A stretch of DNA of 64,000 nucleotides from Rhodopseudomonas palustris JSC-3b (lineage in GTDB: Bacteria; Pseudomonadota; Alphaproteobacteria; Rhizobiales; Xanthobacteraceae), in NCBI GenBank assembly GCA_000504425.1, contig KI632513.1, positions 137,130-201,129 of the forward strand. Reading direction: 5' to 3'. The notes under the pieces are model-generated. The model was not told the origin of the DNA. It searched no databases and saw nothing but the letters and a program-made list of their open reading frames with translations. A program made the translations under genes and the position numbers. Shown one piece after another: positions 38,448 to 46,414 of this stretch; the first letter of the stretch is position 1; each line of letters opens with the position of its first letter.

Positions 38448-39814
38448 CCGCTGATCAGCTGATCGCTCTTTCGCCGCTGATTGCCGTCGCGCTTGGCGCG
38501 GTGGCGGCGATGCTGCTGGCGCCGGTGATGCACAGTGATCGCGCCGCGCGCTTTGCGGCGGCCACCGGCATGGCCGTGGCGGCGCTGATCGTGATCTTCC
38601 GGGTCGGCACCCCGCCGCATCCGATCGGCGCGCTCTATACCGATGACGGCCTGGCGCGGTTCGGCACCGCCTATGCGGCGATGTTCGGACTCGCCGCGCT
38701 GGTGTTCCTGCGGGTCGGCAATGTCGCCAAGGAAGCGCCGGCGCTGGTGGCGCTGGTCGCGCTCGGCGCCGCGTCATTGGCCGGTGCCGGCCATGCCGCC
38801 ACGCTGTTTCTCGGCCTCGAACTGATCAGCCTGTCGCTGATCGCGCTGTTCGCATTTCCGCTGTCGGCTGCGGCGCTGGAAGCGGGCTACAAATTCCTGG
38901 TGATGAGCGGGCTCGCCACCTCGGCGCAGCTGCTCGGCGTGGCGCTGATCTATGCCGAAACCGGCGCGCTGGATTTTCCCGGCTGGACCGGGCAGGGCGC
39001 GCTGTTCGCGCTCGGCGGCGCGCTGCTGTTGTCCGGGCTGGCCTTCAAGTTTTCGCTGGCGCCGTTTCACATGTGGACGCCGGACGCCTTTGAAGGCGCA
39101 CCAGCCGGCGCCGCCGCGCTCGCCGGCGTGGTGTCGAAGGCCGCAGTGGCGATTGCGATCCTGCGGCTGAACAGCGAAGCGTCATTGGCGCAGCCGCTAT
39201 GGAGCGGCGGGCTGGCGGCGCTGGGCGTGGCATCGGTGCTGATCGGCAATCTCTTGGCGCTGCGCCAACCGCTGTTGCCGCGCATGCTCGGCTATTCGAC
39301 CATCGCCCATTCCGGCTATATCGCGCTGATCCTGGCCTCGGGCGCGCCCAAGGCTGCCGAAGCGGTGCTGTTCTATCTCGGCATCTACGCCCCGGCGCTG
39401 ACGGCGGCGCTGTGCGCCTCGGCGATGCTCGGCCAGCGGCCGACGCTGGAGGATGTGCGCGGCTTGGCGAAGACCAGGCCGCTGGAAGCAACCGCCCTGG
39501 TGATCGGGCTGTTGTCGCTGGCCGGCCTGCCGGCGGCGGGCGGCTTCATCGCCAAGGTCTATCTGTTCCAGTCGCTGGTGGTGACCAGCTCATGGGTGCT
39601 GCTGGTGGTGGCCGCGATCGGCGCATCGCTCGGCTTCTATTACTACGCGCGGTTCTTCACCGCGCCGTTCGTCGGCAAGAGCCGAATCGAGCCAGCGCCG
39701 CGCCATCGGGCCGATCGGGTGCTGCTGATCTTCTGCGCAGTGGTGATCCTGCTGTTCGGCTTCGAGCCGACCTTGCTGGTCACCGCGGTGACCACCGCGC
39801 TCGCGGTGCGGTGA
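38444..39814 (+). CDS. nuoN: NADH-quinone oxidoreductase subunit N (NuoN)
   Basis: 456 residues, last gene of the operon, ATGA overlap with nuoM. Third antiporter-like subunit: FKFSLAPFHMWTPDAFEGAP (conserved lysine and membrane-channel region), LGYSTIAHSGYIALIL and a late GGFIAKVYLFQSLV. With this gene the set nuoA-N is complete. Confidence 0.95.
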   Translation: MTADQLIALSPLIAVALGAVAAMLLAPVMHSDRAARFAAATGMAVAALIVIFRVGTPPHPIGALYTDDGLARFGTAYAAMFGLAALVFLRVGNVAKEAPALVALVALGAASLAGAGHAATLFLGLELISLSLIALFAFPLSAAALEAGYKFLVMSGLATSAQLLGVALIYAETGALDFPGWTGQGALFALGGALLLSGLAFKFSLAPFHMWTPDAFEGAPAGAAALAGVVSKAAVAIAILRLNSEASLAQPLWSGGLAALGVASVLIGNLLALRQPLLPRMLGYSTIAHSGYIALILASGAPKAAEAVLFYLGIYAPALTAALCASAMLGQRPTLEDVRGLAKTRPLEATALVIGLLSLAGLPAAGGFIAKVYLFQSLVVTSSWVLLVVAAIGASLGFYYYARFFTAPFVGKSRIEPAPRHRADRVLLIFCAVVILLFGFEPTLLVTAVTTALAVR

Positions 39815-39848
39815 GCGTCCACACCAGCGTCGCACGCACCGAAACGAC

Positions 39849-39890
39849 GAAGCAATCCATGGGGCCATTGGTTTGGCCCTGGATTGCTTC
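39849..39890. terminator. Palindromic hairpin between convergent nuoN and metY
   Basis: GAAGCAATCCA (39849-39859) pairs with TGGATTGCTTC (39880-39890); within it GGGGCCA can pair with TGGCCC. The stem is followed by GCTTCGCTCGCAATGACG, a word seen in a common Bradyrhizobiaceae repeat, so this is probably a REP-type element doing terminator duty for both genes. Confidence 0.7.
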
Positions 39891-39922
39891 GCTTCGCTCG
39901 CAATGACGATGGGGTTGGTCGT

Positions 39923-41230
39923 TTACGCCGCGACCGCCAGCCGTCCGGCCGCAAGGCCGCGTTCCAGATCGGCGATGATGTCGTCGATATGCTCAAGGCC
40001 GATCGACAGCCGCACATAGCCATCGGACACGCCGGTCGCAAGCTGTTCCTCGGTGGAGAGCTGCGAGTGGGTGGTGGTGGCCGGATGGATGGCGAGGCTG
40101 CGGGCATCGCCGATATTGGCGACGTGATACAGCAGTTTGAGCGCGTCGATGAACTTGCGACCGGCTTCCTTGCCGCCAGCAAGTTCAAAGCCGACCAGAC
40201 CGCCGAACTTGCCGTTCAGATATTTGTCGGCGCGCTCGCGTGCGATGCCGCTTTGCTTGGAGGGATGGATCACCTTGGTGACTTCGGGCCGCGATGCCAG
40301 GAAGTCGGCGACCGCTTGGGCGTTCTGCACATGGCGCTCGATGCGCAGCGGCAGCGTCTCGATGCCTTGCAGGATCTGGAAGGCGTTGAACGGCGACAGC
40401 GCCGAACCGAGATCGCGCAGCAGCGTGGTGCGCGCCTTGATGATGTAGGCGACCGGGCCGATCGGTTTGACCGCCTCAACCCACACCGCGCCGTGATAAC
40501 TCGGATCGGGAGTGTTGAGCGCCGGCTGGCGCTGCGGGAACTGGTCCCAGGGGAAGTTGCCGCCGTCCACGATCACGCCGCCGATCGAGGTGCCATGGCC
40601 GCCGAGATATTTGGTGGCCGAATAGACCACGATCGCGGCGCCATGTTCGAGCGGCTTCACCAGCAGCGGCGCGGCGGTGTTATCGACGATCAGCGGAATG
40701 CCGTGCTTGCGGCCGATCGCGGCGACTTCCGCGATCGGAAACACCGCCAGCTTCGGATTCGGCAGCGTCTCGGCATAATAAGCGCGGGTGCGCTCGTCAG
40801 TGGCGCGCTCGAACGCCTCCGGATCGGACGGATCGACAAAGCGCACTTCGATGCCCTGATCCTTCAGCGTGTTGGCGAACAGATTCCAGGTGCCGCCATA
40901 CAAGTCGGTCGAGCTGACGATGTTGTCGCCGGCGCGCGCCAGATTCTGGATCGAGAACGCCGAGGCCGCCTGGCCGGAGGCCACCGCCAGCGCCGCGACG
41001 CCGCCTTCCAGCGCGGCGACGCGCTGTTCCAGCACGTCGGTTGTCGGGTTGCCGAGCCGCGTATAGATGTTGCCGAGCTCCTTGAGCGCGAACAGGTTGG
41101 CGGCGTGGTCAGTGTCGCGGAACTGGTACGAGGTGGTCTGGAACAGCGGCACCGCCACCGAGCCGGTGGCCGGGTCGGCGCGCCAGCCGGCATGCAGCGC
41201 GAGGGTTTCGGGGTGAAGCTTGTCGGTCAT
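39923..41230 (-). CDS. metY: O-acetylhomoserine sulfhydrylase (aminocarboxypropyltransferase)
   Basis: 435 residues from ATG 41230 (MTDKLHPETLALHAGW); the open frame to 41320 is upstream sequence. PLP enzyme of the Cys/Met-metabolism family that makes homocysteine from O-acetylhomoserine and sulfide. Seen: NIYTRLGNPTTDVLEQRVAA, ALASGQAASAF-like SAM/PLP region, VDNTAAPLL, and the PLP lysine in YSATKYLGGHG. A methionine gamma-lyase activity is possible from the family, but the length and N terminus favour MetY. No SAM riboswitch could be recognised upstream. Confidence 0.9.
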   Translation of the reverse strand: MTDKLHPETLALHAGWRADPATGSVAVPLFQTTSYQFRDTDHAANLFALKELGNIYTRLGNPTTDVLEQRVAALEGGVAALAVASGQAASAFSIQNLARAGDNIVSSTDLYGGTWNLFANTLKDQGIEVRFVDPSDPEAFERATDERTRAYYAETLPNPKLAVFPIAEVAAIGRKHGIPLIVDNTAAPLLVKPLEHGAAIVVYSATKYLGGHGTSIGGVIVDGGNFPWDQFPQRQPALNTPDPSYHGAVWVEAVKPIGPVAYIIKARTTLLRDLGSALSPFNAFQILQGIETLPLRIERHVQNAQAVADFLASRPEVTKVIHPSKQSGIARERADKYLNGKFGGLVGFELAGGKEAGRKFIDALKLLYHVANIGDARSLAIHPATTTHSQLSTEEQLATGVSDGYVRLSIGLEHIDDIIADLERGLAAGRLAVAA

Positions 41231-41551
41231 GGCGCATCCTTTGACGTTGAGGCGAGGGCGCCGCTCGCGGGCTGCGATCGGGCGCCTGATGGATGCATCA
41301 CGTCGGGATGGAGGGGCCAAGTCAATCAGCTTGGAGAAAAAACAATCTCCTTCATCCGGTGAAACGGGTTTGGAGAAGGTCGTTTCTCATCGTTCGGCTG
41401 CGGAAGGAGAAAATTGTTTCTCGTTCCGGCTATTCTGGCGCGCTGAGTCGGCCAATAAAAAGGCCGCCTTTGCAGGCGGCCAAGTCTAGGGAGGAAACGC
41501 CCAAGGAGGGCACGATAGCGAGGTCGCCATCGTTACGGTTGAGCAGCGTGC
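41231..41551. other. 321-bp region between fixK2 and metY
   Basis: Holds the fixK2 terminator (41454-41481) and the metY leader. A TTGACT hexamer on the minus strand near 41320 could be a -35 box. Three GGAGAA words (near 41333, 41371 and 41405) are spaced 34-38 bases apart; they may be chance. No gene seen. Confidence 0.4.
41454..41481 (-). terminator. Rho-independent terminator of fixK2
   Basis: On the minus strand GGCCGCC (41475-41481), a six-base loop TGCAAA, GGCGGCC (41462-41468), then TTTTTATT. It lies about 70 bases after the fixK2 stop and separates it from metY. Confidence 0.9.
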
Positions 41552-42241
41552 TCAAGCGTCCATGTTGTGCAGGTGCTGGCGGTTGCGCAGCGAGATCTGA
41601 CGCGCGCCCGAGAAGCCAAGAACGCCCTGGCTGTGGAGCTGCGACAGTGCACGGGAAACGGTTTCGAGGGTCAGGCCGAGATAGTCGCCGATGTCGCGGC
41701 GGCACATCGGCAGCGCCAGCAGGCCGGCAACGGCGAGGCGGCGGTCCATCTCCAAAAGGAAGTTGGCGACGCGCTCCATGGCGTTCTTACGGCCGAGCAG
41801 CAGCATATGGTCTTCGGCGTGGCGCAGCTCGCCGGCGGTCATCGCCCACAGGCTGCGGGCGACGTTGACGTCGGTGGCGGCTGCCTGTTCGACGCTGCGG
41901 CGCTTCAGCAGGCGCACGGTGGTGTCGACGATCGCTTCGGCGGTGAGGCGGTGCACCGGGCCCGATTCCAGGCCGAACACATCGCCGGGCAGGTAGAAGG
42001 CGCCGATCTGGCGGCGGCCGTCGGACAGCAGCTTGTAGTTGCGCACCGCGCCGGTCACGACCTGATAGACGTATTCGGCGGGTTCGTCCTCGCCGTAAAT
42101 CTCTTCTTCCTTCTTGTAGCAGAACTCGGAGGCGACCAAGCCGGCATGCACCATGACCATCGAGAACTGGTCGGACGCGGAGGCCGCGTTGTTGCCCGGC
42201 TTGACGGGAGAGACCGAAGTTCTGACTGCCTGGTTGAGCAT
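41552..42241 (-). CDS. fixK2: CRP/FNR-family regulator FixK2
   Basis: 229 residues. N-terminal cyclic-nucleotide-like domain without the FNR iron-sulfur cysteines, then a helix-turn-helix (DIGDYLGLTLETVSRAL) whose E-x2-S-R reads TTGA-type boxes. Cys180 lies where the redox-sensitive Cys183 of B. japonicum FixK2 sits. Activates micro-oxic genes such as high-affinity oxidase, haem and, in R. palustris, photosynthesis functions. A FixJ-like box lies 92 bp upstream, and the gene order is that of B. japonicum fixLJ-receiver-fixK2. Confidence 0.92.
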   Translation of the reverse strand: MLNQAVRTSVSPVKPGNNAASASDQFSMVMVHAGLVASEFCYKKEEEIYGEDEPAEYVYQVVTGAVRNYKLLSDGRRQIGAFYLPGDVFGLESGPVHRLTAEAIVDTTVRLLKRRSVEQAAATDVNVARSLWAMTAGELRHAEDHMLLLGRKNAMERVANFLLEMDRRLAVAGLLALPMCRRDIGDYLGLTLETVSRALSQLHSQGVLGFSGARQISLRNRQHLHNMDA

Positions 42242-42332
42242 ACGCCGTCTCCTATTCGGAAGCTGATGGCCGGCGTTCTAGCCAACTTTACCGCTGGCAG
42301 ACCATTTCGATCGTTATCTTAAGGGTGTCCCC

Positions 42333-42346
42333 CTACGTAGTTTTCC
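42333..42346 (+). promoter_or_regulatory. FixJ-type binding site upstream of fixK2
   Basis: CTACGTAGTTTTCC matches 13 of 14 positions of the high-affinity FixJ selection consensus MTANGTAGTTTCCC. It lies between the receiver-gene stop and the fixK2 start, 92-105 bases before the ATG. The motif as written runs on the plus strand while fixK2 runs minus, but the core CTACGTAG is a palindrome. Confidence 0.75.
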
Positions 42347-42375
42347 GGAGGAGATTTGGCGGCAGAATCAGCGCG

Positions 42376-42792
42376 TTAGCGCAAGCTTTCCTGCATCGCG
42401 AACGGCGCGAGCGGGCCGTTGCCCTCGCGGATCGCGCCCCAGATATGCCCGACCAGCGTGTCCTCAAGGTTCGGCTTGGTGGCGAGGTGGTGCACGCCGA
42501 ACGCCGCGGCCCGTTCGGAAATGGTCTCGTCCGGATAGCCGGTGATCATCACGATCGGGGTCTGCACGTCGCGCTCGCGCAGCCGCTTGGTGAGGTCGAT
42601 GCCGTTCATGGTCGGCATCTTGTAGTCGATCACAATGCAATCGATGTGGTTTTCGGCGACCGCTTCCAGCAGCGCTGCGCCGTTACGGAACGTACGTACT
42701 TGGAACCCGTCCGTTTCCAGAAGGAAACGTAGCGAACCGAGTACGCCGTAATCGTCGTCGACGACGTAAACAACCGCGGGCGGTGCTAGCAT
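42376..42792 (-). CDS. Single-domain response regulator between fixJ and fixK2
   Basis: 138 residues from ATG 42792 (GGGA nine bases before); only a receiver domain: VYVVDDDYGV (acid pocket), phospho-acceptor Asp56 in IVIDYKMPTMNG, VMITGYPDE and ATKPNLEDTL with the switch lysine. No output domain. An equivalent gene sits in the same place in B. japonicum. It may act as a phosphate sink or partner for FixL or another kinase; that is inference. Confidence 0.88.
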   Translation of the reverse strand: MLAPPAVVYVVDDDYGVLGSLRFLLETDGFQVRTFRNGAALLEAVAENHIDCIVIDYKMPTMNGIDLTKRLRERDVQTPIVMITGYPDETISERAAAFGVHHLATKPNLEDTLVGHIWGAIREGNGPLAPFAMQESLR

Positions 42793-42871
42793 CTTAAATC
42801 CCACACGTGCCAGCAAGTGAACGATGCAGATTTGAAATAAGATGCTTTTCCGGGTTGCAGCTTGATCTAAC

Positions 42872-43489
42872 TCAATCCTTTAACGCCCCGCCGCGCATCG
42901 CCAGGCGAACAAGCTCGGACAGGCTGCCGGCCTGCATCTTGGTCATCACATTGGCGCGATAAACTTCGATGGTGCGTGGGCTGATATCGAATTCGCGTGC
43001 GATCACCTTGTTGGACAGGCCGGCCACCAGACCGTCCATCACCTGACGCTCACGCGGACTAAGCGTTTGAATCCGGGCGGCGATATCGAGCGCGATCGCC
43101 TCGTTGCGGGCGCCTTCGCTCGCCTGCTGCAATGCGGCATCGATCATCGAAATCAGCCGATCGTCATCGAATGGCTTCTCGATGAAATCGATCGCGCCGA
43201 GCTTCATCGCCTCGACCGCCAGCGGCACGTCGCCATGGCCGGTCATCATCACCACCGGCAGCCGGGCGCGCTCGCTCTTGAGCTGCTTGAGCAGGTCCAT
43301 GCCGTCCATGCCCGGCATGCGCACGTCGGACACGATGCAGCCGAACGGCAAATTGGGCATCGAATCAAGAAAGGTGAGCGCCGATTCGTAGAGGGTCACG
43401 GCGTAATCGGCCGAATCCAGCAGGAACTCGAGCGAGTCACGCATCGCCGGATCGTCGTCGATGACGTAGACGTGTCCCTTATGTGGCAT
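42872..43489 (-). CDS. fixJ: Response regulator FixJ
   Basis: 205 residues, exactly the usual FixJ length, from ATG 43489. Receiver with Asp55 (IVSDVRMPGMDG) and switch lysine in IEKPFDDD; LuxR-type helix-turn-helix at the C terminus (LSPRERQVMDGLVAGLSNKV, then ISPRTIEVYRANVMTKM). It overlaps the fixL stop by 11 bases, so the two are co-translated. FixL phosphorylates it under low oxygen; its main target should be fixK2. Confidence 0.95.
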   Translation of the reverse strand: MPHKGHVYVIDDDPAMRDSLEFLLDSADYAVTLYESALTFLDSMPNLPFGCIVSDVRMPGMDGMDLLKQLKSERARLPVVMMTGHGDVPLAVEAMKLGAIDFIEKPFDDDRLISMIDAALQQASEGARNEAIALDIAARIQTLSPRERQVMDGLVAGLSNKVIAREFDISPRTIEVYRANVMTKMQAGSLSELVRLAMRGGALKD

Positions 43490-45305
43490 CGGCCAAGTCC
43501 TCTTGCGACGCAGCCGGCAGCGTGAAGCGGAAGGTGGCGCCCCCCCAAGGGTTGTTCTCCGCCCACATCCGGCCGCCATGGGCCTCAATGATCGAGCGGC
43601 TTATCGACAATCCGACACCCATTCCGGTCTCTTTGGTGGTGAAGAAGGTCTGAAACAAATTGGATTGCACATCGTCCTGGAATCCGGTGCCGGTATCGGA
43701 AACCGACACCTCGATCATGTGATCGGCCGCCCGCGCATTGGCAGCGATCAGCTCCTTCTTCTCCGAATTGGCCATCGCTTCAAGCGCGTTGCGAAACAAA
43801 TTGACGAGAACCTGCTGAATCTGCACGCGATCGACCAAAACCAGATCGTGCTGTGGATTGAGATTGAAGCGCAGTTGCACGCCTTGCTCGCGCGCGCCGC
43901 TCAGCCCGAGCGCGCCGGCTTCCTCGATCAGCTTGGCGAGGCTCTCGACCTGTTTTTCGGTCTCGCCGCGGGCGACAAAATCGCGCAAGCGCCGGATGAT
44001 CTGCCCGGCGCGCAGCGCCTGTTCGGCGGCGCGGTCCATGGCGCTTTCGATCTTGCCGCGGTTGGAGTCGTCGATCGCGTTCAGCAGCCGCCGCGATCCC
44101 TTGATGTAATTGCTGATCGCCGACAGCGGCTGGTTCAATTCGTGGGCGAGGGCGGACGCCATCTCGCCCATGGCGCTCAGCCGCGAGACATGGACCAGCT
44201 CGGATTGCAGTTCGTGCAACCGGGCCTGGGTCTGCTGATATTCGGTCAGGTCGCGCACGAAGCCGGTGAAATAGCGTTCGCCGCCGGACTGCATCTCGCC
44301 GATCGTCAGATGAATCGGGAAGGTGGTGCCATCGCGGCGCCGCCCGGTGACGATCCGGCCGATGCCGATGATGTGCCGCTCGCCGGACTTGCTGTAGCGC
44401 TGCAGATGGTTGTCGTGGCGCGAGCGGTCCGGTCCCGCCATCAGCTCGCTGACATTGCGGCCGATCGCTTCGCCCTCGCTGTAGCCGAACAGCCGCTCCG
44501 CCGCGCTGCTGAAGAAGCGCATCAGGCCGCGGCTGTCGATCACGATCATCGCGTCCGGCACCGTCTCCAGGATCGACCGCAGATGGGTCTCCTGGGTGCG
44601 CAGCGCCTGTTCAAGCTCTTTCTGGTCGTCGATGTCCTGCACGATCCCGGACAGAACGAGCGGCGCGCCGGGCGCTGACGGCACCACGCTGCCGCGAATC
44701 CGCACCCAATGGCTGCCGGCCGGCGGGCGCGGGGTCCGGTATTCGACATTGAAGGCCGCGCCGGTTTCGATCGAATGGCGCAGCGCGTTCTCCATCATGG
44801 CGCGGTCTTCGGGCGGCAGCTGTGCCAGGAACCGATCAAAGCTGATCGGGGCCGTTGCGGCCGGGCCGAGCGCAGCCGAGCCGAGCGGCGTGGAATGCGC
44901 GGCGGCATAACGCGCAGCATCGAGGTCTGCAGAGTGGAAACCAGCGGAGTCGTGCACGCTGCCATCAAGGCTGGGGGCGGCCGGAGGCGCGTGCAGAGCC
45001 GCGTCGTCCAATGCCGCATGGTCCAATGCCGCATGGTCCAATGCCGCATCGTGCAGAGCGGCGTCGTTCACGGCCGCATCATGCAGAGCAGCGGCGTCCA
45101 GAGCAGCAGCATCCAGAGAGACGGCGTCGATCGGCGGCGCGTGATGGCGGGTGAGGCCAAGGAGGTGGTGTGCCGCCGGCGACAGCACCAATTCTTGGCT
45201 GGCCAGATTTAGCTCCCAGACCCCGACTCCGGCCCCCTCGAGCCCTGCCTGGAGACGCTCGTGGAGACAGCGATCATCGATGTCCGATCGATCAATAACC
45301 GTCAC
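43479..45305 (-). CDS. fixL: Oxygen sensor histidine kinase FixL with repeat insertion in PAS-A
   Basis: 608 residues, about 100 more than B. japonicum FixL (505). The haem PAS domain (about 240-355) has the proximal His311 in GERHIIGIGRIVTG, and the kinase has phospho-acceptor His388 (ALAHELNQPL) plus N and G boxes (NLFRNALEAM, DTGTGFQDD). The first, haem-free PAS (about 20-225) is split by a 90-residue insert that begins with nine five-residue units such as AALHD and AALDH (residues 61-106) and continues Ala/Ser/His-rich to about 152. No frameshift: the rest aligns well with known FixL. Confidence 0.95.
   Translation of the reverse strand: MTVIDRSDIDDRCLHERLQAGLEGAGVGVWELNLASQELVLSPAAHHLLGLTRHHAPPIDAVSLDAAALDAAALHDAAVNDAALHDAALDHAALDHAALDDAALHAPPAAPSLDGSVHDSAGFHSADLDAARYAAAHSTPLGSAALGPAATAPISFDRFLAQLPPEDRAMMENALRHSIETGAAFNVEYRTPRPPAGSHWVRIRGSVVPSAPGAPLVLSGIVQDIDDQKELEQALRTQETHLRSILETVPDAMIVIDSRGLMRFFSSAAERLFGYSEGEAIGRNVSELMAGPDRSRHDNHLQRYSKSGERHIIGIGRIVTGRRRDGTTFPIHLTIGEMQSGGERYFTGFVRDLTEYQQTQARLHELQSELVHVSRLSAMGEMASALAHELNQPLSAISNYIKGSRRLLNAIDDSNRGKIESAMDRAAEQALRAGQIIRRLRDFVARGETEKQVESLAKLIEEAGALGLSGAREQGVQLRFNLNPQHDLVLVDRVQIQQVLVNLFRNALEAMANSEKKELIAANARAADHMIEVSVSDTGTGFQDDVQSNLFQTFFTTKETGMGVGLSISRSIIEAHGGRMWAENNPWGGATFRFTLPAASQEDLADAT
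44988..45125 (-). repeat. 15-bp minisatellite encoding five-residue repeats in FixL
   Basis: Units of 15 bases encode A-A-L-x-x repeats; three neighbouring units near 45005-45050 are identical or nearly so (AATGCCGCATGGTCC on the plus strand). The others have diverged, mainly in the last two codons. Because 15 is a multiple of three, gain or loss of units keeps the frame. Confidence 0.9.
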
Positions 45306-45456
45306 GCTCCCGCCTTCAGCCGTTGATTATCTAGTTCATAACACAACAGCATTCTCATTCGCAACACGGCCGGCGGGTGCGGCCGTGGCGGTCACGGGCA
45401 GATGATGCGCTTGCTGCGCCGCGGTGCGATCGCGACGCCGGCGCGCGCAGCGTCAA

Positions 45457-46185
45457 TCAGGCCGACTTGAGCGCGTGCTCGTCTTCCGGCGAGTTCAGGT
45501 AGAAACCGGACATGGTGTCGACCCAGCACAGATGATCGTGGACCTCCTTGACCCCACAGACATTCTCGGCAGCGACGATCGATGCCTTGCGTGATCGCTC
45601 CTCAGTGATGACGCCGCTGAGATGCACCACGCCGTTGCGCACCAGCACGCTGAGGCCGAAAGGCCGCCAGTCATTGCTCTCGATTGCGGCGATCACTTTG
45701 GTTCGGATGCTGTCGTCGCAACTTGGCGAATTCGGTGCTTCGCGGACCAGGCTTGCCACCGCTTGCAGCAGATTCTTGCGGGTGACGATGCCGATCATGC
45801 GGCCGTCTTGCATCACCGGCAGCCGTTTGATGTGATATTTTTCCATGGCCCGTACGATGTCGGCGACGGTGGCGTCGGCCCGCACCGTGTACGGATGCCG
45901 GGTCATGATCTCGCCGACCTTGCGGCCATGCTCGTGCACGAAATCGGCGGCGGTCTGGCCGGGGCCGAGCAGCAGCCGCAGCCAGCGGCCGCGCCTGCGT
46001 TCGGTGCCGATTTCCACGCGCCGCAGAAAATCGCCTTCCGAAATCACGCCGATCAGTTCGCCGTCATGATCGATCACCGGCAGACCGCTGACATGGTGCG
46101 TTAGCATGATGGTCGCGGCATCAACGATCGATGCCTCCGGCCCGATGGTAACGACATCGCGGGTCATGATCTGGTGCGCTCGCAT
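45457..46185 (-). CDS. Two-CBS plus BON domain protein
   Basis: 242 residues. Two CBS motifs (about 1-65 and 90-150; VSGLPVIDHDGELIGVISEG and IKRLPVMQDGRMIGIVTRKN) form an adenine-nucleotide-sensing pair, followed by a BON domain (about 160-225; GVVHLSGVITEERSRKASIV) that usually binds membranes or lipids. Probably an energy-status regulator near the membrane; partner unknown. An exact FixK box 69-82 bp upstream suggests induction under low oxygen. Confidence 0.85.
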   Translation of the reverse strand: MRAHQIMTRDVVTIGPEASIVDAATIMLTHHVSGLPVIDHDGELIGVISEGDFLRRVEIGTERRRGRWLRLLLGPGQTAADFVHEHGRKVGEIMTRHPYTVRADATVADIVRAMEKYHIKRLPVMQDGRMIGIVTRKNLLQAVASLVREAPNSPSCDDSIRTKVIAAIESNDWRPFGLSVLVRNGVVHLSGVITEERSRKASIVAAENVCGVKEVHDHLCWVDTMSGFYLNSPEDEHALKSA

Positions 46186-46253
46186 GGACAGCTCCCCGTT
46201 TGTTTCGTTGTCGGCGCTGGGCAGTAGCCTATGCGTGCTGTCCGGGACTTCGA

Positions 46254-46267
46254 TTGACCCACGTCAA
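46254..46267 (-). promoter_or_regulatory. FixK/FNR box before the CBS-BON gene
   Basis: TTGAC-CCAC-GTCAA is a perfect palindrome and exact consensus match. Its centre is 75 bases before the CBS-BON ATG, which places a class-II start near 46219 with a 34-base leader. The upstream Usp gene ends at 46415, so the site serves the CBS-BON gene. Confidence 0.75.
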
Positions 46268-46414
46268 CGGCACCGGCGATCTGAACTACCTGTGAACGGC
46301 AGTGGTCTTGTTTGTGGCGCCCGATCGGCCAAGCCAAAGGCTGCGGCGCCATCAGCGCCGCGGCGGTTGTAGGGCGAGGCGCCGTGCCGGCACAGCCGCG
46401 CGGCGCGGCCGGCG

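Noticed and set aside
41231-41340. SAM-II riboswitch upstream of metY
   Set aside because: Such switches often precede met genes in this group, but I could not find the conserved GCTTGCAGCC-like and GCTAAA-like parts in order.
43503-44678. 391-codon plus-strand open frame
   Set aside because: Antisense shadow of fixL; the fixL frame carries the haem PAS and kinase motifs.
43479-45305. Frameshift or assembly error as the cause of the long FixL
   Set aside because: The frame is continuous, the extra units are multiples of three, and sequence on both sides aligns with known FixL.
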